64,000 nt of DNA from Taeniopygia guttata. Taxonomy: Eukaryota; Chordata; Aves; Passeriformes; Estrildidae. The stretch lies in assembly GCF_048771995.1 (NCBI RefSeq), contig NC_133030.1:11486001-11550000 (forward strand), written 5' to 3'. The notes below the pieces were generated by a model. It was not told the origin of the DNA. It ran no database searches and saw nothing but the letters and a program-made list of their open reading frames with translations. Within the stretch, counting starts at the first letter, position 1. Every line of letters begins with the position of its first letter. The translations under genes and the position numbers were made by a program. Below are positions 1 through 13,480 of the stretch, piece after piece.

Positions 1-406
1 GGCTCTGGAATGGGTGTAGGCAGGTGGGTACAGACAGGTCCAGCCCCTCTGTGTCTTCAGGGATGAACCGGAAGGCGGGAACAACATGGATGCAGGATGA
101 CATCCCAAATTTCAGCTCTTCCACTGCTGAGACATGTTCCAGTATTCCCATGTTTAAGGCCAAATTCTCCCAGCAGATCCCACACCAGGATTTAGCCCAG
201 AGAAACATCCTGGGGAACACAGGGATTGATTTTTGGGATGCAACAGCTCTATGACCACTTTGCCAGAGCCCGGGGGTATTCCCACCGTGCCATTCACAGC
301 TGAGAGAATCCTCTTGGCCACATTTTGGTGGGTTTGGGATGCACTCCTCCAGACTGGGAATCCTGGTGGGCTCAGCTCCTCATCTCTCTGTCCTTTCTCC
401 CCACAG

Positions 407-3022
407 TCCCCACAGAAACGACGGGACCTCCCAGTACTCCGACCGGGAACACCTCAGTGACACCGGGTGAGTGTGGGAGGGCGAGGGACATCCTTGCACT
501 CACTTTTTGGGATTCTGGGATAACGCCAGGTCACCCTTCCCAGTGCATCTCCCAGGTCCCAGAGCGCTGCGGCTGGCGGGCGGCCGGAGCCGCTGCGAGG
601 GCCGGGTGGAGCTGGAGCAGGAGGGGACATGGGGGACGGTGTGTGACGACGGCTGGGACATTCCCGACGCCGACGTCGTGTGCCGCCAGCTCCAGTGCGG
701 CCACGCCGTGCGAGCCCGTGGCAACGCCGCCTTCGGCCGCGGGCACGGCCCCATCCTCCGGGATGAGGTGGGATGCGAGGGACACGAGCGGCACCTCTGG
801 GAATGTCCGGCCGCGCTGAAGCACGACTGCAGCCACAAGGAGGACGCTGGCGTGGTTTGCTCAGGTGGGTTTGGAATATTCCAGAGCCGGGGATGGATGT
901 GGGTGGCGCATCCTCATCTCTGTGCTCTCCCCGCAGAACACCAGGAGTGGCGGCTCTCCGGAGGCCGGGACGGATGTGCCGGCAGGGTGGAGGTGTTTTT
1001 CCGTGGCACTTGGAGCACGGTGTGTAACAACACCTGGTACGAGACGGAGGCCACGGTGCTGTGCCGGACTCTGGGATGCGGGGATATGCTCCAGCGGCCT
1101 GCCTTCAGACACACGCTTCCCGGGAAGATGACGTACCTGTGCGGGAGCCTGGAGCCCTCGCTGGCACAGTGCGTCTGGATCTTCAATAAATCCGCTCCCT
1201 GTTACCAGTCCTGGGCTGCCGGGGTCATCTGCAACGGTACCGCATCCTTCCCCATGGGGTTTGAGGCGCGGCCTGGGTCCTGCTCTCTCCCAAGCATCTC
1301 ATTTCTGTTCCCGCCCTTTCCAGGCTCCCAGGGTTTGGACACACCAACGCCCGCGGCTGAGGTGACGCCCAGGAATGTCACTGTCCTGCACGGTGAGTGC
1401 CTGAGCCCGCGGCCATTCCCTGGGATCAGGGTAAAATTCCCGGGAGGAAATATTCATGTGGGATGAGCTGTGTCCGTTCTCTGTCCCAGCCGAGGAGAGG
1501 ACCCCAACCCTGGGGACACCAGTGGACAGTCCCCTCTTTGTGGTGTGCCTGGTGCTGGCTGCACTGCTCCTGCTCTCCGTGCTGGCCTTTTCCGCTGCCC
1601 TGCTGAGGCTGAGGAAGAGAAGTGGTAAGGAATTCTGGATCCCAACAGGGAATTAGGACACAATCCCCACTTTTTGGGCTCAGATCAGCCATGGAGTGGG
1701 TGCATCCCCTTGTCCCCACAGCCATGTCCTCCTTGGGAATACCCATGCCAGTCCTGGTGACCCACAGCTCCCAGAGCCCCAACACACACTCCAGGATCCC
1801 CAACGACTACAGGGAGAATCCCACCAGTCTTCCCAAAGGATCAGGTGGGTCTGGCAGGTCCCCCCAGGGGCTGTGGGGCTAGAGGTGCTGGCTGGTGACA
1901 GATGCCACATCGCCTTGTCACTCCCCCAGACCGTCTGGTCACAGCCATTTCCAAGGATTCTGATTCCGACTCGGAATATTATGAGTTCAGCAGCAAGCCT
2001 CCCGTCGCCCTGTCCACCTTCTACAGTGAGCATCCCACTTCCTCTGGGATCCCTGATGCCCTGTCCTGAGATCCCTGTTACCCAGGATGTTCCCACCCCT
2101 CTCCCCTTCCCACAGACTCCCTGCGACACCATCCCAGGGAGGATCTTCTCCCTCTGAGACCCAGCCAGGACAGGATGGAGCCGCTCCCTGAGGATGGTAA
2201 GACACAAGAGGGGTCTGTCCCATGGATGGAAGGGTGGCCACCCCTTCTTCCAATATCTTTGTTCCCACATTTGATGTCCTTATTCCCACAGAGCCGGCCA
2301 AGCTGAGTGCCCCACTCCGCAGCTCCTCCAGCTCATCCTCATCCTCAGCCATGGAGCCCTATTGGAATGGCAGCATTCCCCCCTCTGCCCATGGCACCCC
2401 GTGGCACCCGGCAGCCACCAGCCATGGCTGCGGCACAGGTGGGAAGTGTGGGAGCAGGGATGAGAGCAGGGATGGGGAGACCCCAAGGATGGGAGAAAGG
2501 GATGCAGAAAACGCAGGGATGGGGCGGGAATGGGAGTTCAGGGACCCCAAGCAGAGGAGCAGGGATAGAGGGACCCCAAGGATGGGAAGATGGATGGGTT
2601 CAACCTCAGTGAGGAAATAGGACCCCACGGAGCGGGAGCAGGGCTGGACAGTGCCAGTCAGTGTCTCTGTTCTCCCAGCTCCCCCAGTTTCCCCGGCAGC
2701 ACCTGCCCCAGTGCCCTCCCAGCCCTGGGTACCTGCAGCTCCGGCAGATCCTGATCCCGACGGCAGCTCCAGCACCTCCTCGGGGGAGTGGTACGAGAAC
2801 GTGCAGGAGCCTCAGCCCGCCGGAGATCCCTCCTCACATCCAGGTGAGGATCCTGCGCTGGAGGTGGGGCACACAGGCAGTTCTGGGAATTCCCAAATCC
2901 TCCTGACGGGCTCTGTTTCTGCAGGCTGGTCAGATCCATCCTGTCCCTCGGGGGAACACGGGGAGGATCCCGACTTTTCCGAGGGCAGCGACTATGATGA
3001 CATCCAGGACTCTGCCTACTGA
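407..3022 (+). CDS. CD6: CD6 T-cell co-receptor, 3' part (11 exons; 5' end outside window)
   Basis: This is a single-pass lymphocyte receptor of the SRCR family; family members bind CD166/ALCAM and tune T-cell signalling. Exons: 407-466, 556-864, 937-1236, 1324-1392, 1490-1624, 1722-1844, 1930-2025, 2116-2196, 2292-2438, 2679-2843, 2925-3022, all joined in phase 1. In order they encode a Thr/Pro-rich linker, two SRCR domains (each one exon, ending VVC or VIC), a short stalk with an NVT sequon, a membrane segment (FVVCLVLAALLLLSVLAF) and a long Ser/Pro-rich tail. Tail tyrosines include SEYYEF, SGEWYENVQ and the terminal GSDYDDIQ, the last two resembling the human CD6 tail. The domains are taken as D2 and D3, with D1 left of the window. 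CD5 follows in the same orientation. CD5 is the main alternative identity, but the tail motifs and the second SRCR gene downstream argue against it. Confidence 0.9.
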
Positions 3023-3109
3023 GCCTGTCCCACCACTTCAGAGGCCAAATCTCCTGGAATTCTCTGGCTAACTCCTCCAGAATTCTCCAGCCATCTCCTC
3101 TGTGCTGCC

Positions 3110-3115
3110 ATTAAA
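3110..3115 (+). promoter_or_regulatory. CD6 poly(A) signal (ATTAAA)
   Basis: ATTAAA lies 88 bases after the CD6 stop codon, with no other candidate nearby, so the 3' UTR appears to be about 100 bases. Confidence 0.65.
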
Positions 3116-4140
3116 AGCTTTTCCCACCATGTCCTTTGTCCATAGGGGTGTCACCAGCCCCACAGTGACCCCGCTGGGCCACCAAGTGCTCCCACTTGCC
3201 CATTAAGTGACACAAAGATGGCCAAATATCCCAGTCCCAGCCCACAGGAACAGGGAAGGGGGCAGCAGGGCCCTGATCCAGCTCCATAGCAACAGGGTGG
3301 GACATTAAACTGCAGGAAGGGCGGACATGGAAATCCCACATGTCCCCCCAGAGCTTGCCTGCACCCTTCTGAGACAGTCCCCATCCTGGGAACGTGCTGT
3401 CCATAAATCCTGTCCAGAAAGGCTCCAGGGATGCTGGAAGGGAAGCCACTGAGGTGCCACCCCAAACCCACTGGATGGTGCCCTGTGAAGGGTGGGATAC
3501 AGCCCCTGAACCCTTCAGTACCTCCCAGTCCATCCATATCCCAGCAGGAGCTGGAGCCAAGCAGCTTCCTGGAGCCAAGCACCGTCCCAGCTTTGGGATT
3601 TGGGGTGCTCCCAGCTGGGAGGGGGCACAGCACCCATCCATCACCCCGGGACTGGGACCCCTCTGCCCCACTCCCTGCTGCCCATCCCAAGCCGGCTGCT
3701 CCCGCCCCGGCCCCGCCGTCGGATTTCTGTCTCCCCAGGGAGGAGGTCGGGGTTCAGCTGCACCCCAAGTGGAAAATGTGGGCCCCCCCCCCCCACATCC
3801 TCCAGCTGTTTGCTGAGCGAGAGGCCCCGCATAAAGGAGCCACAACAACGGAGGAAATCCCAAAATAGCAGCAAAACCCCGACAAAGGGCACGGGGCGAG
3901 GCGAGGGCTGAGAGCGGAGCGGGCACAGGGGGTGCCCCAGCCCCGCTCCTGGCTCCGGGTGCCAGGGGGGCCTGGGAGGGAGGTGATGGTGTTGGGATGG
4001 CTGGGACTGTGGCACGGACAGGCCTGGAGGGATCGATGAATTGTGGGGGGTCCTGATGTCCTGGAGGGGTCCCAAAATTCAGGGGGTATCAATGTACTGG
4101 GTGGGATCCCAACATGAGAGGGCTGTCAGTGTCCTGATGG

Positions 4141-4316
4141 TGCTGATTCCCGGGAGGACACCAGTTCCCTGGGGATAACAAAGCCATGGAAGGTACCAAA
4201 GCCCTGGGGGGACACCAATTCCCTGGGGATAACAAAGCCCTGGAGGGCACCAATTCCCTGGAGATACCAAGAGCCTGGGGGCACCGGTTCCCTGGAGATA
4301 CCAGTGCCCTTGGAGC
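4141..4316. repeat. Degenerate tandem repeat, about 35 bp unit
   Basis: Around five imperfect copies of a unit containing CACCAATTCCCTGGGGATA followed by ACAAAGCCCTGG. Copies differ by substitutions and small indels, so this is an old minisatellite. It lies between CD6 and CD5. Confidence 0.7.
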
Positions 4317-5154
4317 ATGACAACCCAGCCAAGGTGTCACCTCCATCCCTACACAGCCACATCAGTGCCAACCCTTCCTCCGAGCTGCTCCCGCCCGGAA
4401 AATCCCCCTTTTCCTCATCATTATGATCCCAGCAGCGTGCCGACAGCCGACAAGCCCCTTCCCGCTCGCTCCAAAGGCAGCTCCTGCTTTTTAAAAGGCT
4501 CCTCACGGCAGACAGCGTTGTCAGCACTTCCCAGCGCCCCCCAAACTCCCCCCGGGAAGGGATTCCAATCATCCCGAGCTGCCACGGCATGCTCAGGATG
4601 CTGAGCTGACTCGCAGCGCCCGAGGCGAGGCAGATGTTCAATCCAAACCCAAATCCTATCCCTGGGATCTCATGGCCTCCAGAGGCAGTCACAGCTCTGA
4701 GGGAAGGGCTGGACCCCAGGCACCCCATCTCCATGGGGGTCACACACCCCTGGATAACAGGAGCTTTCCTAGAGGCACAGTGTGCTGGGATGTTTGAGGT
4801 GAATCCCAAATTTTAGGGGATTGCAGCATGAATCTTGTGGGAGGACTCACTACTCCCATGGGAGCAGGCCTGGGAATTGCACCCCTTTTCCAGGGAATTT
4901 TCAAAGCCAAAGTGGGTGGGGAGCAGCTCCAGGATCCCCATGTGGGATATGGGGACCTGCTCCCATCAGGATGAGCAGAAGCCCTGGGATAACTGGGATG
5001 GGAACAAGTGATGGCTACAGGGAGCACCCAGGTGCTGAGATCTGACTCCGGGGATGGGGACTGGAGCATCCACGGATGGTGGAGCAGGATGGGATGGGAA
5101 GCTCCATCCATCTCTCCTTCCAGCAGGAATACCAGGGTGTCAATGGAAATCAGC

Positions 5155-5215
5155 TGCCTCATTAGCATGCCTGACCTGGATTCAGAGCATTTAATTAGGG
5201 CACAATCAATTAATG
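5155..5215. promoter_or_regulatory. AT-rich candidate regulatory element upstream of CD5
   Basis: An island of AT-rich sequence in a GC-rich region carries ATTAGCAT, TTAATTAGG and CAATTAAT within 60 bases, all typical homeodomain/POU half-sites. It lies about 500 bases before the CD5 start. Function is inferred from motif clustering only. Confidence 0.3.
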
Positions 5216-5711
5216 CCTCTGCCCTGCCCGGGTCCAGCACCGCTGGTGCCCCATGTGCCCTTGCAGAGGTGTAGGGTGTCCCTGGATTGCCAGAACCTGG
5301 GATGTGCCTGGATAAAACCTGCCCCCATCCCATTCCTGGGGGTAATCACAGGGTTTTAGGATATGCCAGGATGGGCACCAACTCCTCTGTTACTCTGGGG
5401 GGCTCAGGCACCCCCAAACCTCCCTCGGCACTGGATATATTCATTACCTCCCTTTCCCAGAGCTGCGGAGACCCTGGGATTTGGCAGGGGCTGAACCCCA
5501 GATGTTTCTCACCCCTTTCCTCTCGTGCTTGGCGGGACCCAGGGAGGCAACGGAGTCTTCAAACGGGCCCAGAGGTGACGTCAAAAAACCACAGAGGGAG
5601 GAAAAACAGCAGGTTCCTGTCCGGGCCCCCTCCCTCGCCTGCTCCGGGCCGGGCAGCGGAGGCGGCGGAGCCCCCGGAGCCTCCCGTGCCCCCATCCCGC
5701 CAGCGGAGCCC

Positions 5712-8700
5712 ATGGCAACCCGGCTGCCCATCCTGTGCCTCCTGCTGGGAATGTGGGGTGAGTACCAGGCACCCTGACCTCGGTGCACCGCTCCGATCTC
5801 GTGGCAGAACCTTCCCCCACGGTTTTCCCGCTCCAGGCAGGATCGGCACTTTGAGTGAGCCACAGTTTGGGGCTTGGGGTGGGAAGCACCCTGGTGACCC
5901 CGCAAACCCCCACCCACCTCACTCTGGGGGTCCCCAGGGCCCCAAGATTGAGCCAATGTTGCTGAGGGCAGCCAGGTATCCCCATATCCTCATTCCCTGC
6001 TGGCCTGCTGGCTCCCTTCCTTCCCTCCCTCTTCATGGCACCATTCCTGAACATTCCACCCAGGAGCAGGGCTAATTAGCGGTAATTTGCAGGGCCCTTG
6101 TCTTTTCTCAGCCCTAAAGATCCCCCAGCAGATGGATGGAGTGGCAGCAAACCACCTTTCTCCCCCAAAAATCCCAATTTCCCCACAAAATCCCCCTTTT
6201 CCCTAAAAGAACCATCTACAGGCCGAGCAGCGGAGCCGCTGTCCCCAACTCGGGGTCCCCAGGGCGGGATGCGGGATTGACACCCCATTTCCGCTCTTTC
6301 TTGCAGCCGTCCCTGACCATGGAGGAGCCATCTGGATCCCTGCAAGTGAGAATTTGGGGAGCAGCCCTTTGGGAATGTCTCCACAGCTCCGTGAGCCTGG
6401 CGGGTGCTGGAGTTGCATCATCCGGAAGCGGCGTCGCGGGGTCCCAGCTCAGGCCCCCACATTCCCTCGACCCCTCCATGCTCCCATTCCTTGCGCTGCT
6501 TCCCAAGGCCCCCACCAAGGGCTTTTCCATCATTCCCAGGGTGAAAACCCGCTGGGGAGGGAAGGAAAGCCCCTAGTGATGGTGTTTTCCCGGTGTTTTC
6601 CCACAGGACCTATCCTGAGACTCACCAGAGGCGGCTGCCGCTGCACTGGGATACTGGAGGTGAACTTGGAAAATCAATGGAGACCGATTTGCTGGGAGAG
6701 CGTGAGCGTGAGTGACCTGGACTGGGTCTGCCAGCAGCTGGAGTGCGGCCCCCTGACCTCTGAGCCCTTGGAGCTCATCATTCCTGGTGGGAAAGGGCCA
6801 CAGAGTCAGCCCACGAGGTGCAGACACTCACTGGGATGCCACTGGGAGCTGGAAAACTGCACCGAGCACGTCATTGTTGCCTGTAGAGGTGAGCCTGCAC
6901 CCCCAGCCCGGCCACCTCAATCCCTAGGGATCATCCATGCTCACGTTGTCCCTCTCTTCTCATTCCAGAGCCAGTGAAAACCACTCCCAAGCCCCCACCG
7001 ACACCCCCGGCCACCAGCCCGGAGCCCACGGGTAAGCACCTCATCCCGAGGAATCCATAGCCTCAAATTTGGGAACTTCTCGGTAAATAATGGAAAAAAA
7101 GCCATCCCAATCCATAACACTTCCTCTTTAATCACCAATCCCTCTCCAGGACCCCCCAGGCTGCGGCTGGTGGACGGGAATTTCAGCTGCTCCGGCTTCC
7201 TGGAGCTGCACAAGCAGGGGCTGTGGGGGGCCGTGGCGAGCATCCCGCACAGCTGGACACATCTGGTCACCGCCATCTGCCGGGAATTGCGCTGTGGCAC
7301 TGCTGGGAGCAGCCACGGCGAGCCGGATCCAGGGATCCACCTGCCGGTGCGGTGGGAGGCGGTGGATTCCTGCGGGAGCCGCTCCCTGCTGGACTGCTTC
7401 AACAGGACCAGCTCCCGGGGGAAAACGCCCGCCTTCATCACCTGCTCGGGTGAGAATGGAGCATCCATGATTTCCGGCTCCACTGGGATACCCCGGGGGG
7501 ATTTTGGGGCCGGAACAGAGAACCAGCCCCATCTCAGCCTGCCCCATGGGCCCCATCCACCCACTCCTGCTCTTCCTCTCCGGGGTGCAAAGGCAAACAG
7601 GAAATCTCAGTTCCCGGCAGTGCCCAGCGTGGCAGTTCCGAGGAGGATGAGCCAGGAAGGGAGAGAGGCCATGGCAGCATCCCAAATTCCAGCTGGGTGT
7701 GGGAACACTGGCAGGCACCACGCTGTGGGCATCCTGCAGTGGGCAGCTCCCTAAGCAACGTCCACGCCTCGGGCATTTCCCTGAGCACCTTCCACAGCTT
7801 GGGCATCTCCCTGCCTCGGGAGGGAGATCCATGTCCCTGAATATCTTCCCTGCTGCAGGCATATCCCTTCTTTTCCATGACCCTCCTCCCTGCTACAGGC
7901 ATGTCCCTGCCAGAGCATCTTCCCCTTGCCATGAGCATCTCCCAGCCACAGGCCTCTCCCTGTCATTTTCCATGAGTGTTTCCCTGGAAATCAGCTCGGT
8001 GCCAAGTCATGAAGCTCAGAGCAGCCTCCTTGTGGGTTCTGCCATCTGCCCCAGCTTGGAATCCTGTGGGATTTGGGGGTTTAATGGGCTTGGCAGCTGG
8101 CAGAGCCAGCTTCCATCCTGCATTTCCCATGGGAAGAGTTCAAAGCTCCTCCATGCCTGGCTCTGGTTTGGTTCAATCCCTGTGGCATGAGGGGAGATGC
8201 TGGGAACATCCCTGTGCCAGGAGCTGATGCTGGGAGAAGGAGGAGCATGTGCCAGTGGTATCCCTGTGGATATCATCCCTGTCTGCCTGTGGGTCTGCCT
8301 CCTCCCTCCCTGTGGTTCTGGCTCTTCCTCCCACAGGTCTGACCCATCTCCATGGATCTGACTCCCTTCTCCTTGTGGCTCTGACCCCACTCCATGGATC
8401 TGACCCTTGTCTTCCCAGGGGTCTGATCTCCTCTACCCATGGATCTGCTCCCTCTCCTTGTGGATTTCACCCCTCCCCATGGGTCTGACCCCTCCCTGTG
8501 GATCTAACCCCTCTCCCACAGGTTCCCAGCCGCGGGCCCTGCGGAGGCTGGCAGCCGGCCCCACTCCATGCGAAGGGGACATCCAGGTCTTCCATGCGGG
8601 ACAGTGGTGGGATCTGTGTGACTCTGGAGCAGCGCAGCGAGGAAAGCGTGGCCAGCAGATCTGCCGGGAGCTGGGCTGTGGGAATCTCACTTCCAGCACG

Positions 8701-10041
8701 GAAATCCGGGAGCCTCCCTCGATGGGAGTCACCTGTGGGTTGGAGCCCCTGCACCTCTGCCAGCCCAAACTTGGGGATATCCGGAGCTGCTCCCAGACCA
8801 GAGTTGTGTGTAAGCCACGTGATCCCTGCGGTGCTGGGAGCTGGAATTCCCACACCTATGGAATGGGCAGGGATGGGGGGACCAAATCCACGTGGGATTT
8901 GCGTTCCTGGAGGGGTAGTGGATATTCATGTCTCGGCACCAAGCTCCAGCTGGGCACATCTGGTGACATCCATGCTCTTCCCAGGCCAGGACTCAAAGCC
9001 GCTTCCCACTGGAACTTCTGCTGGAACCATCATGAGCATCTGCCTGGCCCTGCTGCTTTTCCTCATCCTTTTCCTGATCTGTGGCCCTCCCGCCTATCGG
9101 AAGCTGATGAAGAGAAGTAGGGGACAACCTCGGGATCCTCATCCTTTTCTTCCTTCTCCCGTTCCACCATCCCCACATCCTGGCTCAGTGCTAGCAGCTC
9201 CCTAAACTCCTTGGGGAGGGATTTGGCTGCTCAGCCTGGCAGATCCCCCTGTCCCATTATCTCCAGACCTGCCCCATTGTCCCCAAGCCTGTCCCACACG
9301 GAGCGTGGGAGCGGGAAGAGGGATTAAGCTCCAAGCAGACACAAAAGAGCAGGTGGAGGATCCTGTGGGGGATTATTCGGGATGACATATGGGGCTGGCA
9401 GGGGGGAAGCAGCTGCAGGAAGGATCGGGAAGATCCTTGGAGACACAGTTCCCCCTCTCTTTCAGTTTCCAAGAAGAAGCAGCGCCAGTGGATCGGCCCC
9501 ACGGGACTCAACCAGACGGGTGAGGAGAAGCTCGCTGGGGAGCTGGGAATGGGATTTGGAGTTCCTGGGGATGGATCCGGGGTCTGGGCGGGCTGTTCCC
9601 CCCTGGATCCTAGCACAAGGGCCCTGGATCTCGCTTCCTTTTGGAATCTAACTCATCCAGGAGATGCGGGCCTGAAGCAGGGACCAATTTTACTCAGCCC
9701 CTTCCCAGGTGGGTTTGTTCCCTCCAAGCTGTTGTTTCAACCCCAAAATCCCAATCCTGCTGTTTTCTCCAGTGTCTTTCCACCGCTCCAGCACTGCTCC
9801 AAGGCCTCGGGGACAGGGAGGGGACAACGACTACGCTCAGCCCCCCAAAAAGAGCTCCCAGCTCTCTGCTTACCCAGGTAAGTGCTGGAAGTGGCTCCTT
9901 CCCGTTCCTTTTCCACGGATGTGCACGCAATGAGCTGTATCCATGCTCTCCACAGCTCTGGAAGCAGCGTGCCAGCGTTCCAACCCTCCGGATAACTCCT
10001 CGGACAGCGACTACGACCTGCACTCCGCCCGCAGGTTGTGA
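5712..10041 (+). CDS. CD5: CD5 lymphocyte co-receptor, 10 exons, 464 aa
   Basis: This receptor restrains antigen-receptor signalling in T and some B cells. Exons: 5712-5757, 6307-6345, 6607-6888, 6969-7031, 7150-7449, 8522-8809, 8985-9116, 9466-9519, 9773-9877, 9956-10041. The first exon gives a signal peptide (MATRLPILCLLLGMWG). Three SRCR domains follow, with a Pro/Thr linker (KTTPKPPPTPPATSPEP) between D1 and D2, then a membrane helix (SICLALLLFLILFLIC). The tail carries KKKQRQWIGPTGLNQ, DNDYAQPPKK with LSAYP (the ITAM-like pair), and the end NSSDSDYDLHSARRL, all near-matches to human CD5 (495 aa). D1 is the most diverged domain. The start is the first ATG in a good context directly followed by a hydrophobic leader. 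It lies downstream of CD6, its paralogue, and converges on VPS37C. Confidence 0.95.
7735..7990. repeat. Degenerate CATCTCCCT tandem repeat in CD5 intron
   Basis: Repeated GGGCATTTCCCTGAGCA- and GAGCATCTTCCC-like segments about 25-45 bases apart in the large CD5 intron between SRCR2 and SRCR3. Copies are quite diverged. Confidence 0.45.
8330..8520. repeat. Tandem repeat adjoining CD5 SRCR3 acceptor
   Basis: Five to seven degenerate copies of a roughly 28-base unit containing CCATGGATCTGACCC and CTCCTTGTGG run directly into the polypyrimidine tract of the acceptor at 8520/8521, so the last copies form part of the splice signal. Confidence 0.6.
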
Positions 10042-10345
10042 TTCCCTGCTTCCCAAAGGAGCTGATCCCACCTCCCACCTCAGCTTTGGGGGCATCCCAG
10101 CACTCCAGCACCCTTCCAGAAGCATTTCCCAGCCTCCTCATGGGGGAAAAGGAGGTTTTGGGGGTTTTTTTTAAGCTATTTATAGGAATTTAAGAGCTGG
10201 GGGGAGGTGCAAGGAGACCTTTGGAATAGTGGGATCACCAGCTTCTCCAAACCAGGGTAAAGAGTTGGGATGATGGATAAAGGATAAGGATGCAAGGGTG
10301 GGAATACTGAGAATGAGTCTGAGATATTTAATAACCAATACCTGT

Positions 10346-10351
10346 AATAAA
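10346..10351 (+). promoter_or_regulatory. CD5 poly(A) signal (AATAAA)
   Basis: AATAAA about 300 bases after the CD5 stop; it faces the VPS37C poly(A) signal on the other strand less than 300 bases away. Confidence 0.65.
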
Positions 10352-10642
10352 ATTGGGGTTTTGTACTAATTACATCTCGTCCTCTTCCTTCCATTATCCC
10401 AAGGTGATCCCAAACTCCCATCAGCAGGGAAAAGCAGGACAGGGAAACACCTTTTTCCCTGGTTTTTATCCCAGGGATAAATGCAAGAAAAGCAGGAACT
10501 GAAGCAGGCTTGAAGATGGTTCTGGGAGAGGGTGAAAGGAAGTTGGATGCCAGGAAGGGATAAAGGGATCAATCTTTATCCGGATGTTCTGTTGTTTCCC
10601 AAAGCAGGACCATGACTCCAGAGTGCAATTAATTTATCCAGT

Positions 10643-10648
10643 TTTATT
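10643..10648 (-). promoter_or_regulatory. VPS37C poly(A) signal (AATAAA on minus strand)
   Basis: TTTATT on the plus strand, about 780 bases beyond the VPS37C stop. If used, the 3' UTR would include the CR1 fragment at 10931-11262. Confidence 0.5.
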
Positions 10649-10930
10649 ACTCTAATTAATCCCAGGGATGGAATTGCTTCCATCAATCCCTCATCCTAGT
10701 CCATTAGTAACTGTTCCTTATAAATAACTTAAAGGGATACAGGCAGGATTTGAAGGATAAAGTGCTGAGCAAAGCAAATCCCATTTCCATCGTTTGTCAT
10801 TCTCTCCAAGTGTTTCCAAGTGTTTCCTGAGAAGGGAGATGTGAGGAGCCCAAAACACCACACAGGAGGTCGGGAATACTGGAGGCTGCCCAGGCCCAGG
10901 TGGGAATCATCGACTCCCACTGACAGCCCT

Positions 10931-11262
10931 GGAATGGTTTGGGTGAAAAGGGATCGCAGGGATCAGCCACTTCCAATCCCTTTCTACTTGCTCCAAGCCC
11001 TGTCCAACCTGGCCTCGGACATTTCCAGGGATGGAGCTGCCATGACTTCCTTGGGGAATCCATTCCAGGGCCTCACCACCACCACAGGGAAGATTTTCTC
11101 CCCAAAATCCCATCTAAACCCACCCTTTGACAGCGTGAAGCCATTCCCCATTATCCCATCACTCCAAGTCTTTGTCCAAGTCCTTGTCCAGTTCTTTTGG
11201 AGCCCCTCTAGGCACTGGAAGGTGCTCCAAGGTTTCCCTGGAGGTTTCTCCTCTCTGGATTT
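10931..11262 (-). mobile_element. CR1 LINE fragment (3' end), minus strand
   Basis: Begins with GGAATGGTTTGGGT and continues through the CR1 signature CATTCCAGGGCCTCACCACC; 5'-truncated and diverged. It is in sense orientation relative to VPS37C and probably lies in its 3' UTR. Confidence 0.8.
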
Positions 11263-11427
11263 CTGCTGGTCTGGCTCTGCCTCTCGCTCCGACCTCCGGA
11301 GCCGTGACTTCTCCCGTGTAATTCCTTTGCACCGACGGATCCAGGAGCAACACCCTGGAATCCCTCCTCTTCCTCAGTCCCCAAAAGAAGGAGGAATCAG
11401 CACAGGATGCTCCCCAGAAATCCTGGA

Positions 11428-13063
<1,636 letters not shown>

Positions 13064-13432
13064 CCTCCCAGATTCCTGGCACGTGGAAAAAGAGGCAAAT
13101 CCATTCCCAAATCCAGCTGGGAATAGGTTTCCAACTGAAATCCAGGGTTGTTAAAGCCCTCAGAGAAGCTGCACTGGGTTCCATTAATTGAGAGGGAGAA
13201 ACAACATTCCCACAACTCCTGCTTGGGAAAAGACTTTTCCTCCTTTCCCCAGCCTATTTGGATGGAATTCTGTGTGTCCCAAGCTGTTTTGTCAAGGAAA
13301 AATCCACCCACAGCCCCGACATGCAAATTCCAGCTGGAAGTCTCCATCCCATTCCAGAATCCACCTCGTTCCAGTCTCCATCCCGTCCCAGCAAGGAAAC
13401 TGGGATCTGACCATATCCCACCATGCCCACAG

Positions 13433-13480
13433 GGCTGGGAAGGACCTTAGGGATCATCTAATTCCACCCTCCTGCCACGA
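13433..13480 (-). mobile_element. Short CR1 3'-end remnant, minus strand
   Basis: GGGCTGGGAAGGACCTTAGG followed by GATCATCTAATTCCACCCTCC matches the extreme 3' end of bird CR1; about 50 bases survive. Confidence 0.6.

Larger units (their letters stand above)
3116..5711. other. CD6-CD5 intergenic region
   Basis: There is no convincing coding exon in these 2.6 kb. Visible contents are a run of C at 3781-3792, a degenerate 35-base tandem repeat (4141-4316), a GC-rich stretch around 4380-4620 and a short AT-rich homeodomain-like element (about 5155-5215). The final 150 bases before the CD5 ATG are CpG-rich and probably hold the CD5 promoter; no TATA box was seen. Confidence 0.6.

Noticed and set aside
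1-406. Open frames before the first CD6 exon
   Set aside because: They precede a clear acceptor at 405-406, lack Cys pattern or leader, and are best read as CD6 intron.
5705-5725. X-box-like half palindrome CCCATGGCAAC at the CD5 ATG
   Set aside because: It coincides with the start codon and Met-Ala-Thr codons of a lymphocyte gene; only one half-site is good, so chance is the simplest explanation.
8330-8520. Regularly spaced repeat as a CRISPR-like array
   Set aside because: Copies are degenerate, contiguous without unique spacers, and lie in a vertebrate intron; it is a minisatellite.
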